A stretch of DNA of 64,000 bases from Ruegeria sp. YS9. GTDB lineage: Bacteria > Pseudomonadota > Alphaproteobacteria > Rhodobacterales > Rhodobacteraceae. Position numbers and translations under genes: made by a program. Below are positions 45,909 to 55,596 of the stretch, piece by piece; within the stretch, counting starts at the first letter, position 1, and each line of letters opens with the position of its first letter. The DNA lies in contig NZ_CP102409.1 of assembly GCF_024628725.1 (NCBI RefSeq), forward strand, positions 2,017,001 through 2,081,000, given 5' to 3'. The notes below the pieces were generated by a model. The model worked only from the letters and a program-made list of their open reading frames with translations, made no database searches and had not been told where the DNA came from.

Positions 45909-46881
45909 TCACGACAAATCAGACACGCTGATCCCCGACGAAGGTCTGGCCCCGGCATCCACCGCGCTGCCAACCGCTGATGTGATGGAGGAACTCACGA
46001 CCCCGCCACGCAGCCAATGGCGCGATGTGTGGGATCAGTTCAAGACGCACAAGGGCGCAATGATCGGGGCGATCCTGTTCATCTTCATCGTAGCGGGCGT
46101 GTATCTGGGCCCCTATCTCTGGGGCATTGATCCGACGCAGATCGATATCCGGGCCCGCAATCAGGGGCCAAGCTGGGCGCATCCGTTCGGCACCGACCAA
46201 CTGGGCCGGGATATTCTGGCCCGCATGATGTCGGGCGGTCAAACCTCGGTATCGGTGGGCATCACCGCGATGCTGCTGGCACTGTTTCTGGGATCGTTCA
46301 TCGGCGTTCTGGCCGGGTTCTTCAAACGGCTGGATGGTCCGCTTATGCGTCTGACAGACCTGTTTCTGGCCCTGCCTCTGCTGCCCTTGTTGCTGGTCAT
46401 GATGCTGCTGTTCCGCGAGCCCCTGTCGGCCGCGTTCGGGCTGGAGCGCGGGATCTTCATCCTGATCGTCTGCGCCATCGGCATCACCTCGTGGATGCCC
46501 ACGGCGCGGATCGTACGGGGTGACGTGCTGGCCATCAAAGAGCGTGAATTCGTATTGGCAGCCCGGTCCATCGGCACCAGCAACACTCAGATCATCACGC
46601 GGCATATCCTGCCGAACGTGTTGTCTCCGATCATGGTATCGGCGACGCTGGGCATTGCCACGGCCATCATCACCGAAAGCGCGTTGTCGTTCCTGGGTCT
46701 GGGCTTTCCGCCCGACTTCCCGACATGGGGTCGCCTGCTGTTCGACGGTGTCGATTACCTACAGCAATACCCCGAGCGTGTGTTCTGGCCGGGTCTGGCA
46801 ATCTCGCTGACCGTTCTCAGCGTCAACTATCTGGGTGACGGTCTGCGCGACGCGCTGGATCCGCGCATCCGCGGTCGTTGA
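45901..46881 (+). CDS. Peptide ABC transporter permease, DppC type
   Basis: A 326-residue permease starting at the ATG at 45901 (MTDHDKSDTLIPDEGLAPAS), within the end of the first permease gene. A hydrophilic N-terminal 55 residues precede the first helix, as in DppC/OppC. Then come SWAHPFGTDQLGRDILARMM near 93-112, the EAA-loop AARSIGTSNTQIITRHILPN near 220, and the typical ending GDGLRDALDPRIRGR. With the DppB partner it forms the translocation channel. Confidence 0.95.
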   Translation: MTDHDKSDTLIPDEGLAPASTALPTADVMEELTTPPRSQWRDVWDQFKTHKGAMIGAILFIFIVAGVYLGPYLWGIDPTQIDIRARNQGPSWAHPFGTDQLGRDILARMMSGGQTSVSVGITAMLLALFLGSFIGVLAGFFKRLDGPLMRLTDLFLALPLLPLLLVMMLLFREPLSAAFGLERGIFILIVCAIGITSWMPTARIVRGDVLAIKEREFVLAARSIGTSNTQIITRHILPNVLSPIMVSATLGIATAIITESALSFLGLGFPPDFPTWGRLLFDGVDYLQQYPERVFWPGLAISLTVLSVNYLGDGLRDALDPRIRGR

Positions 46882-46882
46882 A

Positions 46883-48025
46883 CTAAACCGAGCCGGCGCG
46901 CTTCAGCGCGCCGGCCAACAGCACGATCAGAACGGCCAATGGCAGCAGTACGGCAAAAGCCAGACGCAGGCCGAACAACTCCGCCAGAAGACCGATCAAC
47001 GGCGGACCGATCAACAGCCCCCCATACCCCAATGTCGCTACACTTGCGATGGCTTGCCCCGGTGGCACATTCGGATCGCTGGCCGCCCGGCTGAATGCCA
47101 GCGGCATGATCACGGCATAGCCAATTCCCATCAAGGCAAACCCAAGCAACGCTGTCAAAGGCGTCGCCGCAGAAACCACCGTAAAAACACCAAACGCGGC
47201 GCAAATACCGCCGAACCGGGCCGTAACAACCGGGCCGAACCGGGTGATAACAACGGCACCGGCAAGTCGAAACGCCACCATGGTCACTGAAAATACCGCA
47301 TAGCCCAGGGCAGCGACGCTTTCGGTCGCCCCCGTGATGTCACGCAGATATATCGCGCTCCAGTCCGCGACGGCCCCTTCGCCCAATGCTCCGCACAAGG
47401 CGGCTATGCCAACCAGTATCAGCGCGCCGGATGGCAAGGCGAAAACCGTACCCTGAGGCCCTTTGGATCGGCGCGAGCTCCAGCTTACCCAGGATGACGC
47501 AAGCGCAAGGCCGACAACCACGCCGCCCGCCAGCAGGAAATGCACAAGAACCGTCAGCCCCATCTGAACCGCAACATACCCGCTGAGCGCGCCAAGACCG
47601 GCGCCAAGGCTCCACATTGCGTGGAACGAGGACATTACGGGTTTGTCATATGCCTGCTCTACCTCGGCGGCCCATGCATTCATCGCAACATCCATCGATC
47701 CGTGGAAGGCGCCAAAGACAAACAGGAACACTGCCAACCCCCAAAGCCCATCAGCCAGGGCAAGCAAGATCAGCGACCCAGTGTACAGAACTGCAATGAT
47801 CCGGGTGATTGCAACAGCACCGAAACGATCCGTCAGCCGCCCGGTTATCGGGAAAGAGCAGACAGCCCCCGCAGCCATGAACAACAGGCCGAATCCAAGC
47901 GCCTCATGGGACAGTTCCAACCTGTCACGTATGGCGGGAATGCGTGACGCCCAGATTCCGAACAGGGCGCCATTTAGAATGAACATGGCAGCGACAGCGC
48001 GCCATGCTGCAACTACGCTTATCAT
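46883..48025 (-). CDS. Major facilitator superfamily transporter
   Basis: A 380-residue MFS protein with about 12 membrane segments. It opens MISVVAAWRAVAAMFILNGA and has the loop 2-3 signature as PITGRLTDRFGAVAITRI near residues 58-75. GAFHGSMDVAMNAWAAEVEQ near residue 120 is characteristic of a fucose-permease/YbjJ-like branch. The substrate is unknown. It converges on the dppC-type gene with one base between the stops. Confidence 0.88.
   Translation of the reverse strand: MISVVAAWRAVAAMFILNGALFGIWASRIPAIRDRLELSHEALGFGLLFMAAGAVCSFPITGRLTDRFGAVAITRIIAVLYTGSLILLALADGLWGLAVFLFVFGAFHGSMDVAMNAWAAEVEQAYDKPVMSSFHAMWSLGAGLGALSGYVAVQMGLTVLVHFLLAGGVVVGLALASSWVSWSSRRSKGPQGTVFALPSGALILVGIAALCGALGEGAVADWSAIYLRDITGATESVAALGYAVFSVTMVAFRLAGAVVITRFGPVVTARFGGICAAFGVFTVVSAATPLTALLGFALMGIGYAVIMPLAFSRAASDPNVPPGQAIASVATLGYGGLLIGPPLIGLLAELFGLRLAFAVLLPLAVLIVLLAGALKRAGSV
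46892..46915. terminator. GC-rich hairpin at the convergent dppC/MFS ends
   Basis: A perfect 10-base stem, GCCGGCGCGC with its complement, and a TTCA loop, starting ten bases after the permease stop. It lies inside the last codons of the MFS gene. Without a T-run its strength as a terminator is uncertain. Confidence 0.5.
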
Positions 48026-48093
48026 ATGACTCCCTCGCTCTGCGTGCCAAGTGCCCGTGTTCTACAGGCCAGACGAAACCTGGCAATTGCCGC

Positions 48094-49371
48094 TCAACCG
48101 AGCCGTTTGCGGATGCGTCGGACCGCGTACCACACCGCGACGACAACCGGGATCGTAACCGCCGCCGTCAGCATGCCCTTGCTGATGCCAGAGGCCGTCA
48201 ACGGATACAAAAGATAGCTGACCAGCGAAACCGCATAATAGCTGATGGCAACCACGGAAAGCCCCTCGACCGTGTGTTGCAACCGCAATGCCAGATCGGC
48301 CCGACGATCCATGCTTTCCAGCAACGCCTGGTTTTGCGCGCTGCGTTCCACATCCACCCTTGTCCGCAGCAACTCACCGGCGCGGATCGCCCGGTCCGAC
48401 AAGGCCTGAAGGCGGCGTTCCGTGGATTTCACGGTGCGGATTGCAGGGTCATAGCGGCGCATCATGAAATCGGCGAAATTCTGTCCGCCTTCGAAACGTT
48501 CTTCTCGCAACACTTCGATTCGCTGGTTGACGATGGCCTCATACGCCCCGGTGGCACCGAACCGGAAAGAACATCGGGCCGACAGTGTTTCGAGCTCGAT
48601 CGACGTTGCCAGCAAATCCTGCAACAGCACGTCAGGTTGCGCCGAGTTGTCGGTCATCTGCCCCATCAACCGGGTGAGTTGCCCATCCAGTTCCCCGATA
48701 CGCGGCATCAGTTGCTTGACACGCGCGAAACCCAGCATCGACATCGCCTTGTACGTTTCGATTTCGCACAGGCGCTGAATAATGCGTCCCGTCCGGCGCC
48801 GTCCGGTGCCCTCGGCCACGAACAAGGCAAAGCGCATGTGACCTGCCGGATCGATACGAAAATCACTGGCACAAATGGCGGCATCGTCCAATACTCTGGC
48901 CACGGCCAGGCTTTCCGGCTCGAACCAATCCAGCAGCTTTGACTTTACCACATCGTCACTTTCGCGTTCAACGACGCGCACCATCGCCGACGTTACCCTT
49001 TGCCCCGGGCTGGCCATCAGCCAATCAGGCGGAAAGACTTCAAAGTCGGCCGGGTTGAACGCACGATCACTCACGTTCTGAGCGATCGCGGTGTAGGTCA
49101 CGAATTCGGTATGCTGCTCCCACTTCAACCAGTGGCGACCAATCTGACCCGCGTAATGTGTTGCATCAGGCTGAGGATGCTGCGCGCCGTGGCGGTCCAG
49201 CAGGTCGATCAAATGAGCCAAATCCTCACGACGATCACGAGCGACCGCAGCCTCTGGTTTCTTGATCGCCAGAAAGACCACAGTACAGGGCATTGACGCG
49301 ACCGGGAACGGTCGAGCATGCAATTCATTGGCCAGCGCATAGCGAAGGGGATGGTCATCTATCGGTGTCAT
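48094..49371 (-). CDS. DUF3422 family membrane-anchored protein
   Basis: A 425-residue protein of the DUF3422 family, known from alpha- and betaproteobacteria, function undescribed. It begins DDHPLRYALANELHARPFP, which is the family's conserved start. It has a soluble N-terminal 360 residues, a coiled-coil-like helical region around 300-355 (STERRLQALSDRAIRAGELL), and two C-terminal membrane helices (about 362-385 and 390-412) with a basic end (RRIRKRLG). It probably sits on the cytoplasmic side of the inner membrane. It is 68 bases upstream of the MFS gene and on the same strand. Confidence 0.9.
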   Translation of the reverse strand: MTPIDDHPLRYALANELHARPFPVASMPCTVVFLAIKKPEAAVARDRREDLAHLIDLLDRHGAQHPQPDATHYAGQIGRHWLKWEQHTEFVTYTAIAQNVSDRAFNPADFEVFPPDWLMASPGQRVTSAMVRVVERESDDVVKSKLLDWFEPESLAVARVLDDAAICASDFRIDPAGHMRFALFVAEGTGRRRTGRIIQRLCEIETYKAMSMLGFARVKQLMPRIGELDGQLTRLMGQMTDNSAQPDVLLQDLLATSIELETLSARCSFRFGATGAYEAIVNQRIEVLREERFEGGQNFADFMMRRYDPAIRTVKSTERRLQALSDRAIRAGELLRTRVDVERSAQNQALLESMDRRADLALRLQHTVEGLSVVAISYYAVSLVSYLLYPLTASGISKGMLTAAVTIPVVVAVWYAVRRIRKRLG

Positions 49372-49478
49372 TCAGGGCTCCGCCTCGTCACGCGCACTAT
49401 ACGCCACATGGACGATACATCAATTCTCTTTTTATTTCATATACTTACAGGGATACAGCGGTATACAACACCGCTATC

Positions 49479-49835
49479 TCATTGATTTGGCTGCCACAGC
49501 TCGATGGGGTTGCCTTCGGGGTCAAGGATGCGGGCAAATTTTCCAACTTCGCTGTCCCAGTCAGGATTGGTTTCCACCTTGATTCCAGCCTGCTCAAGCT
49601 GCGCCGTCAGCGCGGCCAGATCATCGACACGAAAATTGATCATCCACTGCTGATCGGCCCGTCCGAAATACTCGGTGTCCTCAGCGAATGGCGCAAAGAC
49701 CGTATAGCCTTCACGCTGCTTCCAGGGCACGGGGTCATAGTGATTGACGCCCAAGTGCTTCTCATACCAGGCGCTCAACGCCTTTGGGTCGCGGGCGCGA
49801 AAGAACACACCGCCGATACCGTTCACCTTCTCCAT
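49479..49835 (-). CDS. VOC-superfamily (glyoxalase/bleomycin resistance-like) protein
   Basis: A 118-residue one-domain vicinal-oxygen-chelate protein. The ATG at 49835 (MEKVNGIGGVFFRARDPKAL) begins the domain. The core has the two beta-alpha-beta-beta-beta modules, with KALSAWYEKHLGV near residue 18 and the terminal DPEGNPIELWQP carrying the metal-site Glu. Enzymatic role is unknown, since VOC proteins range from dioxygenases to antibiotic-binding proteins. A gene of its own with no obvious operon partner. Confidence 0.88.
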   Translation of the reverse strand: MEKVNGIGGVFFRARDPKALSAWYEKHLGVNHYDPVPWKQREGYTVFAPFAEDTEYFGRADQQWMINFRVDDLAALTAQLEQAGIKVETNPDWDSEVGKFARILDPEGNPIELWQPNQ

Positions 49836-49887
49836 CTTCGACCTCCTGCCATCTTTGTCGGCACCCCAGACTACCACACTCCGCCTG

Positions 49888-49936
49888 CTTCATCTGGCTG
49901 GAAATATCCTGGGGGTTTGGGGGCAACGCCCCCATG
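49888..49936 (+). repeat. Rhodobacteraceae-type short interspersed repeat, copy 2
   Basis: A unit of about 49 bases beginning CTTCATCTGGCTGGAAATAT and ending GGGGGC-AAC-GCCCCC, matching copy 1 (36191-36239) in the same orientation with about ten differences. It lies between pntB and the VOC gene, just beyond the pntB terminator. Confidence 0.8.
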
Positions 49937-49950
49937 CACATTCACAAAGA

Positions 49951-49974
49951 AAAGGGCGCCCAAAGGCGCCCTTT
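49951..49974 (-). terminator. Rho-independent terminator of pntAB
   Basis: A 10-base perfect stem (AAAGGGCGCC with its complement) and a four-base loop. On the minus strand it ends CCCTTTTCTTTG, a good T-run. It is 23 bases past the pntB stop. Confidence 0.85.
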
Positions 49975-49996
49975 GCAATCTGATCCAACGCGACGA

Positions 49997-51451
49997 TCAA
50001 TCGATCATCGGCAGCAGCTTGTCCAGTGACTCCTTGGCGTCGCCGTAGAACATCCGGGTGTTCTCTTTGAAGAACAAAGGATTCTCGATACCCGAGTACC
50101 CGGTGCCCTGACCACGTTTCGAGACGAACACCTGCTTGGCTTTCCAGCATTCCAGAACCGGCATGCCGGCGATGGGGCTGTTGGGGTCTTCCTGCGCCGC
50201 AGGGTTCACGATGTCGTTTGAACCGATGACGATGGCCACATCGGTGTCCGGAAAGTCATCGTTGATCTCATCCATTTCCAGAACGATATCATACGGCACC
50301 TTCGCTTCGGCCAGCAAAACGTTCATATGGCCCGGCAAGCGGCCCGCAACGGGGTGAATAGCGAAACGAACATTCTTGCCCTTGGCCCGCAGCTTGCGCA
50401 CCAGTTCGGAAACCGATTGCTGCGCCTGTGCCACGGCCATGCCATAGCCCGGGATGATGATCACGCTGTCCGCGTCGTTCAGGGCCGCGGCCACACCGTC
50501 GGCCTCGATGGCGATCTGCTCGCCTTCAACGGCCATCTGTTCACCCTGAGGTCCGCCAAAGCCGCCCAGGATCACGCTGACAAAGTGGCGGTTCATCGCC
50601 TTGCACATGATGTAGGACAGGATCGCACCCGACGAGCCCACCAGCGCACCAACCACGATCAGCAGGTCGTTGCCCAGCGAAAAACCGATCGCCGCGGCTG
50701 CCCAACCCGAGTAGCTGTTCAGCATCGACACAACCACCGGCATGTCGGCGCCTCCGATGCCCATGATCAGGTGATAGCCGATGAACAAAGCCGCCAGCGT
50801 CATCAGGATCAGCGGAAACAGGCCCCCTGTCGAAGTGTACCAGATCAGGCAGATCAGCGAGAGACCCGCCGCCGCCGCATTCAGTGCGTGGCCACCGGGC
50901 AGCTTTGTCGCTGCCGAGGTCACCTTGCCCGCCAGCTTACCGTAGGCGACGACCGACCCGGTAAAGGTGATCGCACCGATGAAGATGCCCAGGAACAGTT
51001 CCACGTGCAGGATAGCCAGCTCAGCCGGGGTTTTCTTGGCAATCAGCTTGGCAAAAGACCCCAGATCGGACAGGTCCGCCTGGCTGGCGCTGTCAGCAAT
51101 GGCCATGACCTGCGCCACGTTGCCGATCTCGAAATGCGCGTTGAAACCGACGAACACGGCCGCAAGACCGACCAGCGAGTGCATCGCCGCAACAAGCTGC
51201 GGCATCTCGGTCATCTGCACGCGCTGTGCAACATACTGGCCGATGAAACCACCGCCCGCGATCAGCAGCAGTGACAGCAACCACAGGCCCGAACCCGGGC
51301 CGACCAGCGTGGCGAAAACCGCCAGCGCCATGCCGACGATGCCATACCAGACCGCGCGCTTGGCACTTTCCTGGTTCGACAGACCGCCGAGCGAAAGGAT
51401 GAAAAGGACAGCCGCAACAACATAGGCGGCAGTGGTGAAGCCATAATCCAT
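49997..51451 (-). CDS. pntB: NAD(P) transhydrogenase subunit beta
   Basis: Membrane and NADP-binding half of the proton-translocating transhydrogenase, which makes NADPH from NADH using the proton gradient. It has 484 residues: an N-terminal membrane domain of about eight to nine helices (to about residue 270), then the soluble domain III with the NADP loop [17 protein letters not shown] and [20 protein letters not shown]. The C-terminus ([14 protein letters not shown]) is family-typical. It follows pntA by 13 bases. Confidence 0.97.
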   Translation of the reverse strand: MDYGFTTAAYVVAAVLFILSLGGLSNQESAKRAVWYGIVGMALAVFATLVGPGSGLWLLSLLLIAGGGFIGQYVAQRVQMTEMPQLVAAMHSLVGLAAVFVGFNAHFEIGNVAQVMAIADSASQADLSDLGSFAKLIAKKTPAELAILHVELFLGIFIGAITFTGSVVAYGKLAGKVTSAATKLPGGHALNAAAAGLSLICLIWYTSTGGLFPLILMTLAALFIGYHLIMGIGGADMPVVVSMLNSYSGWAAAAIGFSLGNDLLIVVGALVGSSGAILSYIMCKAMNRHFVSVILGGFGGPQGEQMAVEGEQIAIEADGVAAALNDADSVIIIPGYGMAVAQAQQSVSELVRKLRAKGKNVRFAIHPVAGRLPGHMNVLLAEAKVPYDIVLEMDEINDDFPDTDVAIVIGSNDIVNPAAQEDPNSPIAGMPVLECWKAKQVFVSKRGQGTGYSGIENPLFFKENTRMFYGDAKESLDKLLPMID

Positions 51452-51464
51452 GTGCCCGGCCTCC

Positions 51465-53036
51465 TTAAGATTTCTGGAACATGGCGAGCATGCGCCGGGT
51501 TACGAGGAAACCGCCGAAGATATTGATCCCGGCCATGAAGACGGACAGTGCCGCCAGCAGAATGACCAGGAACGACCCCGACCCGATCTGCATCAAAGCC
51601 CCGACGATGATGATCGACGAGATCGCGTTGGTGATCGCCATCAGCGGAGTGTGCAGGCTGTGCGCGACGTTCCAGATCACCTGGAAGCCCACAAAGATGG
51701 CCAGCACGAAGACGATGAAGTGCTGCATGAAACTGGCCGGAGCGATCAGCCCCACCAGCAGCATGAGCGCGCCACCGACACCCAGCAGGGTGAACTGCTG
51801 CTTGGTCTGCGCCTTAAAGGCCGCAATCTCCTGCGCCTTCTTCTCTTCCGGGGTCAGTTCCTTGACCTCGGGCTTCTTCTGCGCCGCGATCGCCTGCACC
51901 TTGGGTGGCGGCGGCGGGAAGGTGATCTCACCCTCATAGGTCACGGTCGCGCCACGGATCACGTCATCTTCCATGTCGTGATTGATCTGGCCGTCCTTGT
52001 TGGGTGTCAGGTCCGTCATCATGTGACGAATGTTGGTGGCGTACAAAGACGAAGACTGCGCCGCCATCCGGCTGGGGAAGTCGGTATAGCCGATGATGGT
52101 CACGCCATTGGGCGTCACGACCTTTTCGTCCGGCACGGTACCTTCGACGTTCCCGCCGCGCTCTGCCGCAAGATCAACGATGACCGAGCCCGGCTTCATT
52201 GCCTTGACCATATCTTCCAGCCACAGCTTTGGCGCCGGGCGGTTGGGGATCAGGGCCGTGGTGATGACGATGTCCATTTCCGGGGCCAGTTCGCGGAACT
52301 TGGCCAACTGCGCATTGCGGAACTCTTCTGACTGGACCGACGCATACCCACCGGTGGCCGCTCCATCCTGCTGTTCTTCTTCGAAATCCAGATAGACGAA
52401 CTCCGCCCCCATCGATTCGACCTGCTCGGCCACCTCGGGGCGCACGTCGAACGCATAGGTGATTGCACCCAGCGAGGTCGACGTCCCGATCGCGGCAAGT
52501 CCGGCAACACCGGCCCCGACGATCAGAACCTTTGCAGGCGGCACTTTACCGGCCGCAGTCACCTGACCGGTGAAGAATCGGCCAAAGTTGTTGCCGGCTT
52601 CGATCACCGCGCGATAGCCGGCAATATTGGCCATCGACGACAATGCGTCCATCTTCTGCGCGCGTGAAATACGCGGCACCATTTCCATGGCGATCACGTT
52701 TGCGCCCTTGGACTTGGCAAGTTCCATTCCTTCTTCGTTTCCGGCAGGATTGAAGAAGGAAATCAACGTCTTGCCCTTGGTCAGACGTTTCAGCTCAGTC
52801 TCGGTCGGGATACGAACCTTGGCGATGATATCTGCGGTCTTCCACAGCGATGCTGCGGTCTTGACAACCTCAACGCCCACAGCCTCATACGCCGCGTCCG
52901 AAAAACCGGCAGCAGCACCTGCGCCTTTTTCGATCAGGCACTCATAGCCCAGTTTTTGCAGTTGCACGGCCGAATCCGGAGTCATCGCGACCCGGTTTTC
53001 GCCGTCCAATATTTCCTTTGGCGTGCCTATCTTCAC
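51465..53036 (-). CDS. pntA: NAD(P) transhydrogenase subunit alpha
   Basis: NAD-binding half of the transhydrogenase, 523 residues, here one full-length chain as in E. coli rather than split in two as in some relatives. Domain I has [20 protein letters not shown] near 165-185 and [20 protein letters not shown] near 267. A proline/lysine-rich linker follows at about 375-405, then membrane helices from about 415. The start is GTG at 53036, preceded by an AGGGGG ribosome site. Transcribed with pntB. Confidence 0.97.
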   Translation of the reverse strand: MKIGTPKEILDGENRVAMTPDSAVQLQKLGYECLIEKGAGAAAGFSDAAYEAVGVEVVKTAASLWKTADIIAKVRIPTETELKRLTKGKTLISFFNPAGNEEGMELAKSKGANVIAMEMVPRISRAQKMDALSSMANIAGYRAVIEAGNNFGRFFTGQVTAAGKVPPAKVLIVGAGVAGLAAIGTSTSLGAITYAFDVRPEVAEQVESMGAEFVYLDFEEEQQDGAATGGYASVQSEEFRNAQLAKFRELAPEMDIVITTALIPNRPAPKLWLEDMVKAMKPGSVIVDLAAERGGNVEGTVPDEKVVTPNGVTIIGYTDFPSRMAAQSSSLYATNIRHMMTDLTPNKDGQINHDMEDDVIRGATVTYEGEITFPPPPPKVQAIAAQKKPEVKELTPEEKKAQEIAAFKAQTKQQFTLLGVGGALMLLVGLIAPASFMQHFIVFVLAIFVGFQVIWNVAHSLHTPLMAITNAISSIIIVGALMQIGSGSFLVILLAALSVFMAGINIFGGFLVTRRMLAMFQKS

Positions 53037-53082
53037 TGGCAGTCCCCCTAATTCTTAATCTGTCTGAGCGGGTGATCGGTAT

Positions 53083-53099
53083 TCTTTGTTAAGCAAAGA
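53083..53099. promoter_or_regulatory. Inverted repeat upstream of pntA
   Basis: TCTTTGTTAAGCAAAGA has six-base arms around a five-base centre, 47-63 bases before the pntA start. It could be an operator. Two weak promoter candidates overlap or flank it, so no firm promoter can be named. Confidence 0.35.
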
Positions 53100-53165
53100 T
53101 GTATCCTGCGCAACATTATTTCGCAAGCGCAGCATTCCTGACGTGATGTCATTGCAGAATTCACC

Positions 53166-53615
53166 CTAGATCCAGCGCCGTGTCTTGCGTTCATAACGCG
53201 CGAAGTCGGCGCGAAAGGTTCGACGCAGGCGATCTTCTTCCGGCAGGATGAACCGACGCTCCAACACCCAGACGAAGACTGGCACAAGAACCAGGGACAA
53301 TACGGCGTCAAAACGAAGAATAAGACCTGCAAGGATCAGAACGTCGCCCACATAGATCGGATTGCGACTGCGCTTGTAGATGCCGGATTGCACCATCGAC
53401 GATGGTGTTTCATGAGGAACAACAGTTGTCTTGTGACGGCGGAATTCGACCACCGCCAGGACAGCCATCAGGATTCCACCTCCGATCAACAGCCCGCTCA
53501 GAAGGTCCGTCAAACCGCCCTCAAGCGACAGGCCGAATTTCAGATACTTGCCCTGCAACCAGGCAAGCGCAGCAAAAGCAATCAGCCAAACCGGCGGCAC
53601 GTCTATCCAGCGCAT
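53166..53615 (-). CDS. Isoprenylcysteine carboxyl methyltransferase (ICMT/PEMT)-family protein
   Basis: A 149-residue integral membrane protein with four helices and the SAM-binding end of the ICMT/phospholipid methyltransferase group. Motifs are SGIYKRSRNPIYVGDVLILA near residues 77-96 and the acidic motif LERRFILPEEDRLRRTFRAD near 119-138. The bacterial substrates of this family are mostly unknown. It is divergent from kynU and 130 bases upstream of pntA on the same strand. Confidence 0.88.
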   Translation of the reverse strand: MRWIDVPPVWLIAFAALAWLQGKYLKFGLSLEGGLTDLLSGLLIGGGILMAVLAVVEFRRHKTTVVPHETPSSMVQSGIYKRSRNPIYVGDVLILAGLILRFDAVLSLVLVPVFVWVLERRFILPEEDRLRRTFRADFARYERKTRRWI

Positions 53616-53789
53616 GCAGAGCCCTCATTGAGTGACGACAAGATCGAGTACATGTCGCATCTGAGCGATGTCCTACCGCTTTTGGGTCAAAATGGCAAAA
53701 GACCAGTATGTCGCATCGCATGGACTCACATTTGAGGATCGACTACCTCAAAAGCAATCACCGACGTTCACACAAGTTAGCGAGCCCTC

Positions 53790-54983
53790 ATGACTGATTT
53801 TGCAGCAACCAAAGCCATGTTCGACCTGCCCGAGGGCGTCATCTATCTGGATGGCAATTCTCTGGGCCCGCTGCCGAAATCGGCAGGCGCGCGAGTACAA
53901 AGGATGCTGACCGAAGAATGGGGCCAGATGCTGATCACCGGATGGAACAAGGCAGGTTGGATGGGCCTGCCCACCGGGCTTGGTGACCGGATTGGCCGCC
54001 TGATCGGAGCAGAGCCCGGCAGCGTGGTGACCGGCGACACCTTGTCGATCAAGGTCTATCAGGCCCTGGCCTCGGCCCTTGAACTGAATCCGGATCGCAA
54101 AGTGGTTCTGTCGGATAACGGCAACTTTCCTTCGGACCTGTACATGGCGGATGGCCTTTTGCGGTCACTCGGCGACGACTACGAATTGCGGATTGTCGAT
54201 CCCGAAGCCGTGGCCGACGCAATCACCGAAGAGGTCGCCGTTCTTATGCTGACCGAGGTGGATTACCGCTCGGGCCGGATGCACGACATGAGGGCGCTGA
54301 CCGAACTGGCGCATGCCGCCGGTGTAGTGACGGTATGGGATCTGGCCCATTCCGCAGGGGCCATCCCCGTAGACCTTTCAGGGTGCAACGCCGATTTCGC
54401 GGTCGGGTGTACGTACAAATACCTCAACGGGGGACCCGGCGCACCGGCCTTCATCTATGTCGCACCCAGATTGGCAGACAATACACGCCCTGCCCTGTCC
54501 GGTTGGCTGGGGCACGAAGCACCCTTTGCCTTCGATCTCGACTACCGCCCCGGCAGCGGCATTGAGCGGATGCGGGTGGGAACGCCGCCCATCATCCAGA
54601 TGACGGCCTTGTCGGCCGCCATGGACATCTGGGATTTGGCGGACATGACCGACGTCCGCGCCAAATCTGTTGAACTGACCGAGCTTTTCATAGAACGCGT
54701 CGAGGCAACCTGCCCGGATCTGCAACTGGCCAGCCCCCGTGATCCGCGGCAGCGTGGCAGTCAGATCTCGTTCCGTTTCAAGGAAGGCTATGCCGCCATG
54801 CAGGCCCTGATCGCCCGCGGCGTGATCGGAGATTTTCGTGCACCCGACATCATGCGGTTCGGCTTTACACCTTTGTATATCGACGAAGGCGATGTTGAAC
54901 GCGCGGTCGGGATTATGGCCGATATCATGCAGAACCGCCTGTGGGACGCGCCCGAATACAAGATCCGTCAGCGCGTTACCTGA
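53790..54983 (+). CDS. kynU: Kynureninase
   Basis: PLP enzyme hydrolysing kynurenine to anthranilate and alanine in tryptophan breakdown. It has 397 residues. The start region FDLPEGVIYLDGNSLGPLPK is the family's opening. The substrate/PLP segment DLAHSAGAIPVDLSGCNADF lies near 180-200, and the aldimine lysine is Lys210 in GCTYKYLNGGPGAPAF. The other kynurenine-pathway genes are not in the window. It overlaps the convergent TetR gene by eight bases at the 3' end. Confidence 0.96.
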   Translation: MTDFAATKAMFDLPEGVIYLDGNSLGPLPKSAGARVQRMLTEEWGQMLITGWNKAGWMGLPTGLGDRIGRLIGAEPGSVVTGDTLSIKVYQALASALELNPDRKVVLSDNGNFPSDLYMADGLLRSLGDDYELRIVDPEAVADAITEEVAVLMLTEVDYRSGRMHDMRALTELAHAAGVVTVWDLAHSAGAIPVDLSGCNADFAVGCTYKYLNGGPGAPAFIYVAPRLADNTRPALSGWLGHEAPFAFDLDYRPGSGIERMRVGTPPIIQMTALSAAMDIWDLADMTDVRAKSVELTELFIERVEATCPDLQLASPRDPRQRGSQISFRFKEGYAAMQALIARGVIGDFRAPDIMRFGFTPLYIDEGDVERAVGIMADIMQNRLWDAPEYKIRQRVT

Positions 54984-55554
54984 CTTCGAGTCCGGCGCCG
55001 AAAAGGGCTGCGACCTGTGCGACCTGCCGTTCATAGACCTCGGCGCCGGCACCAATCAGCTTCAGCCCCTTGAGCGTGGCCGTGATCGTCCGACCGGTCT
55101 CTGCCGCGTCAGCCAGCAGGCGAACCCGGCCCGCCTTTTCCTGTTGCACCAGCCAGTCCGCATAAAGCGCGGCCAGCTTGGCCTCGCCCGCCGCGATGAT
55201 TTCCGCAGACAGGGACTTTGTGTTGTCGAGTATCTCAAGCCCGTGGGGCGAGGCCAGAATTTTTGCCATCCCCTCGGTCTGCGCCTGAATCGCGCGGCTC
55301 AGAACCTCGGGCACCGAACCCTGGGTGGCCAGCGCTTCGGCCACCGCAACGCTCTTTTCGGCATAGTACAGCTCGGTCAGTTTGCTGACGATCGCCTCTT
55401 TGTTCTTGTAATGCAGATACACCGCCGGCCGAGACATCCCCGCGCCGCGCGCGATGTCGTCCATCGAGGTCTTTCGGTATCCATAAGTGGAAAACGCCTG
55501 AAACGCCGAGTTCAGGATCGCCTGTTGCCGTGAGCCGTCACCATTGTCTTTCAT
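54976..55554 (-). CDS. TetR family transcriptional regulator
   Basis: A 192-residue regulator. The start at 55554 (MKDNGDGSRQQAILNSAFQA) gives the standard N-terminal helix-turn-helix domain, with TSMDDIARGAGMSRPAVYLH (residues 29-48) as the DNA-reading part and YHYKNKEA-like YLHYKNKEAIV after it. The ligand-binding part is helical. It is divergent from the iorAB-type operon, with a perfect palindrome between, so it most likely represses both itself and that operon. An aromatic substrate as inducer is an inference. Confidence 0.93.
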   Translation of the reverse strand: MKDNGDGSRQQAILNSAFQAFSTYGYRKTSMDDIARGAGMSRPAVYLHYKNKEAIVSKLTELYYAEKSVAVAEALATQGSVPEVLSRAIQAQTEGMAKILASPHGLEILDNTKSLSAEIIAAGEAKLAALYADWLVQQEKAGRVRLLADAAETGRTITATLKGLKLIGAGAEVYERQVAQVAALFGAGLEVR

Positions 55555-55584
55555 ATCCGAAGCCCTGACATTTTTTGTCCAATT

Positions 55585-55596
55585 TGTCAATTGACA
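55585..55596. promoter_or_regulatory. Perfect palindrome between the TetR gene and iorA
   Basis: TGTCAATTGACA is a perfect 12-base palindrome 31 bases before the tetR ATG and 58 before the iorA ATG. It contains a consensus -35 (TTGACA) on both strands. Further TGACA/TGTCC half-sites flank it (55566-55605), so the operator may be extended or double. Likely the binding site of the adjacent TetR protein. Confidence 0.6.

Noticed and set aside
53619..53791. Direct repeat GAGCCCTCAT at 53619-53628 and 53782-53791, flanking the kynU upstream region
   Set aside because: Ten bases only, the second copy includes the kynU start, and there is no element between them; likely chance.
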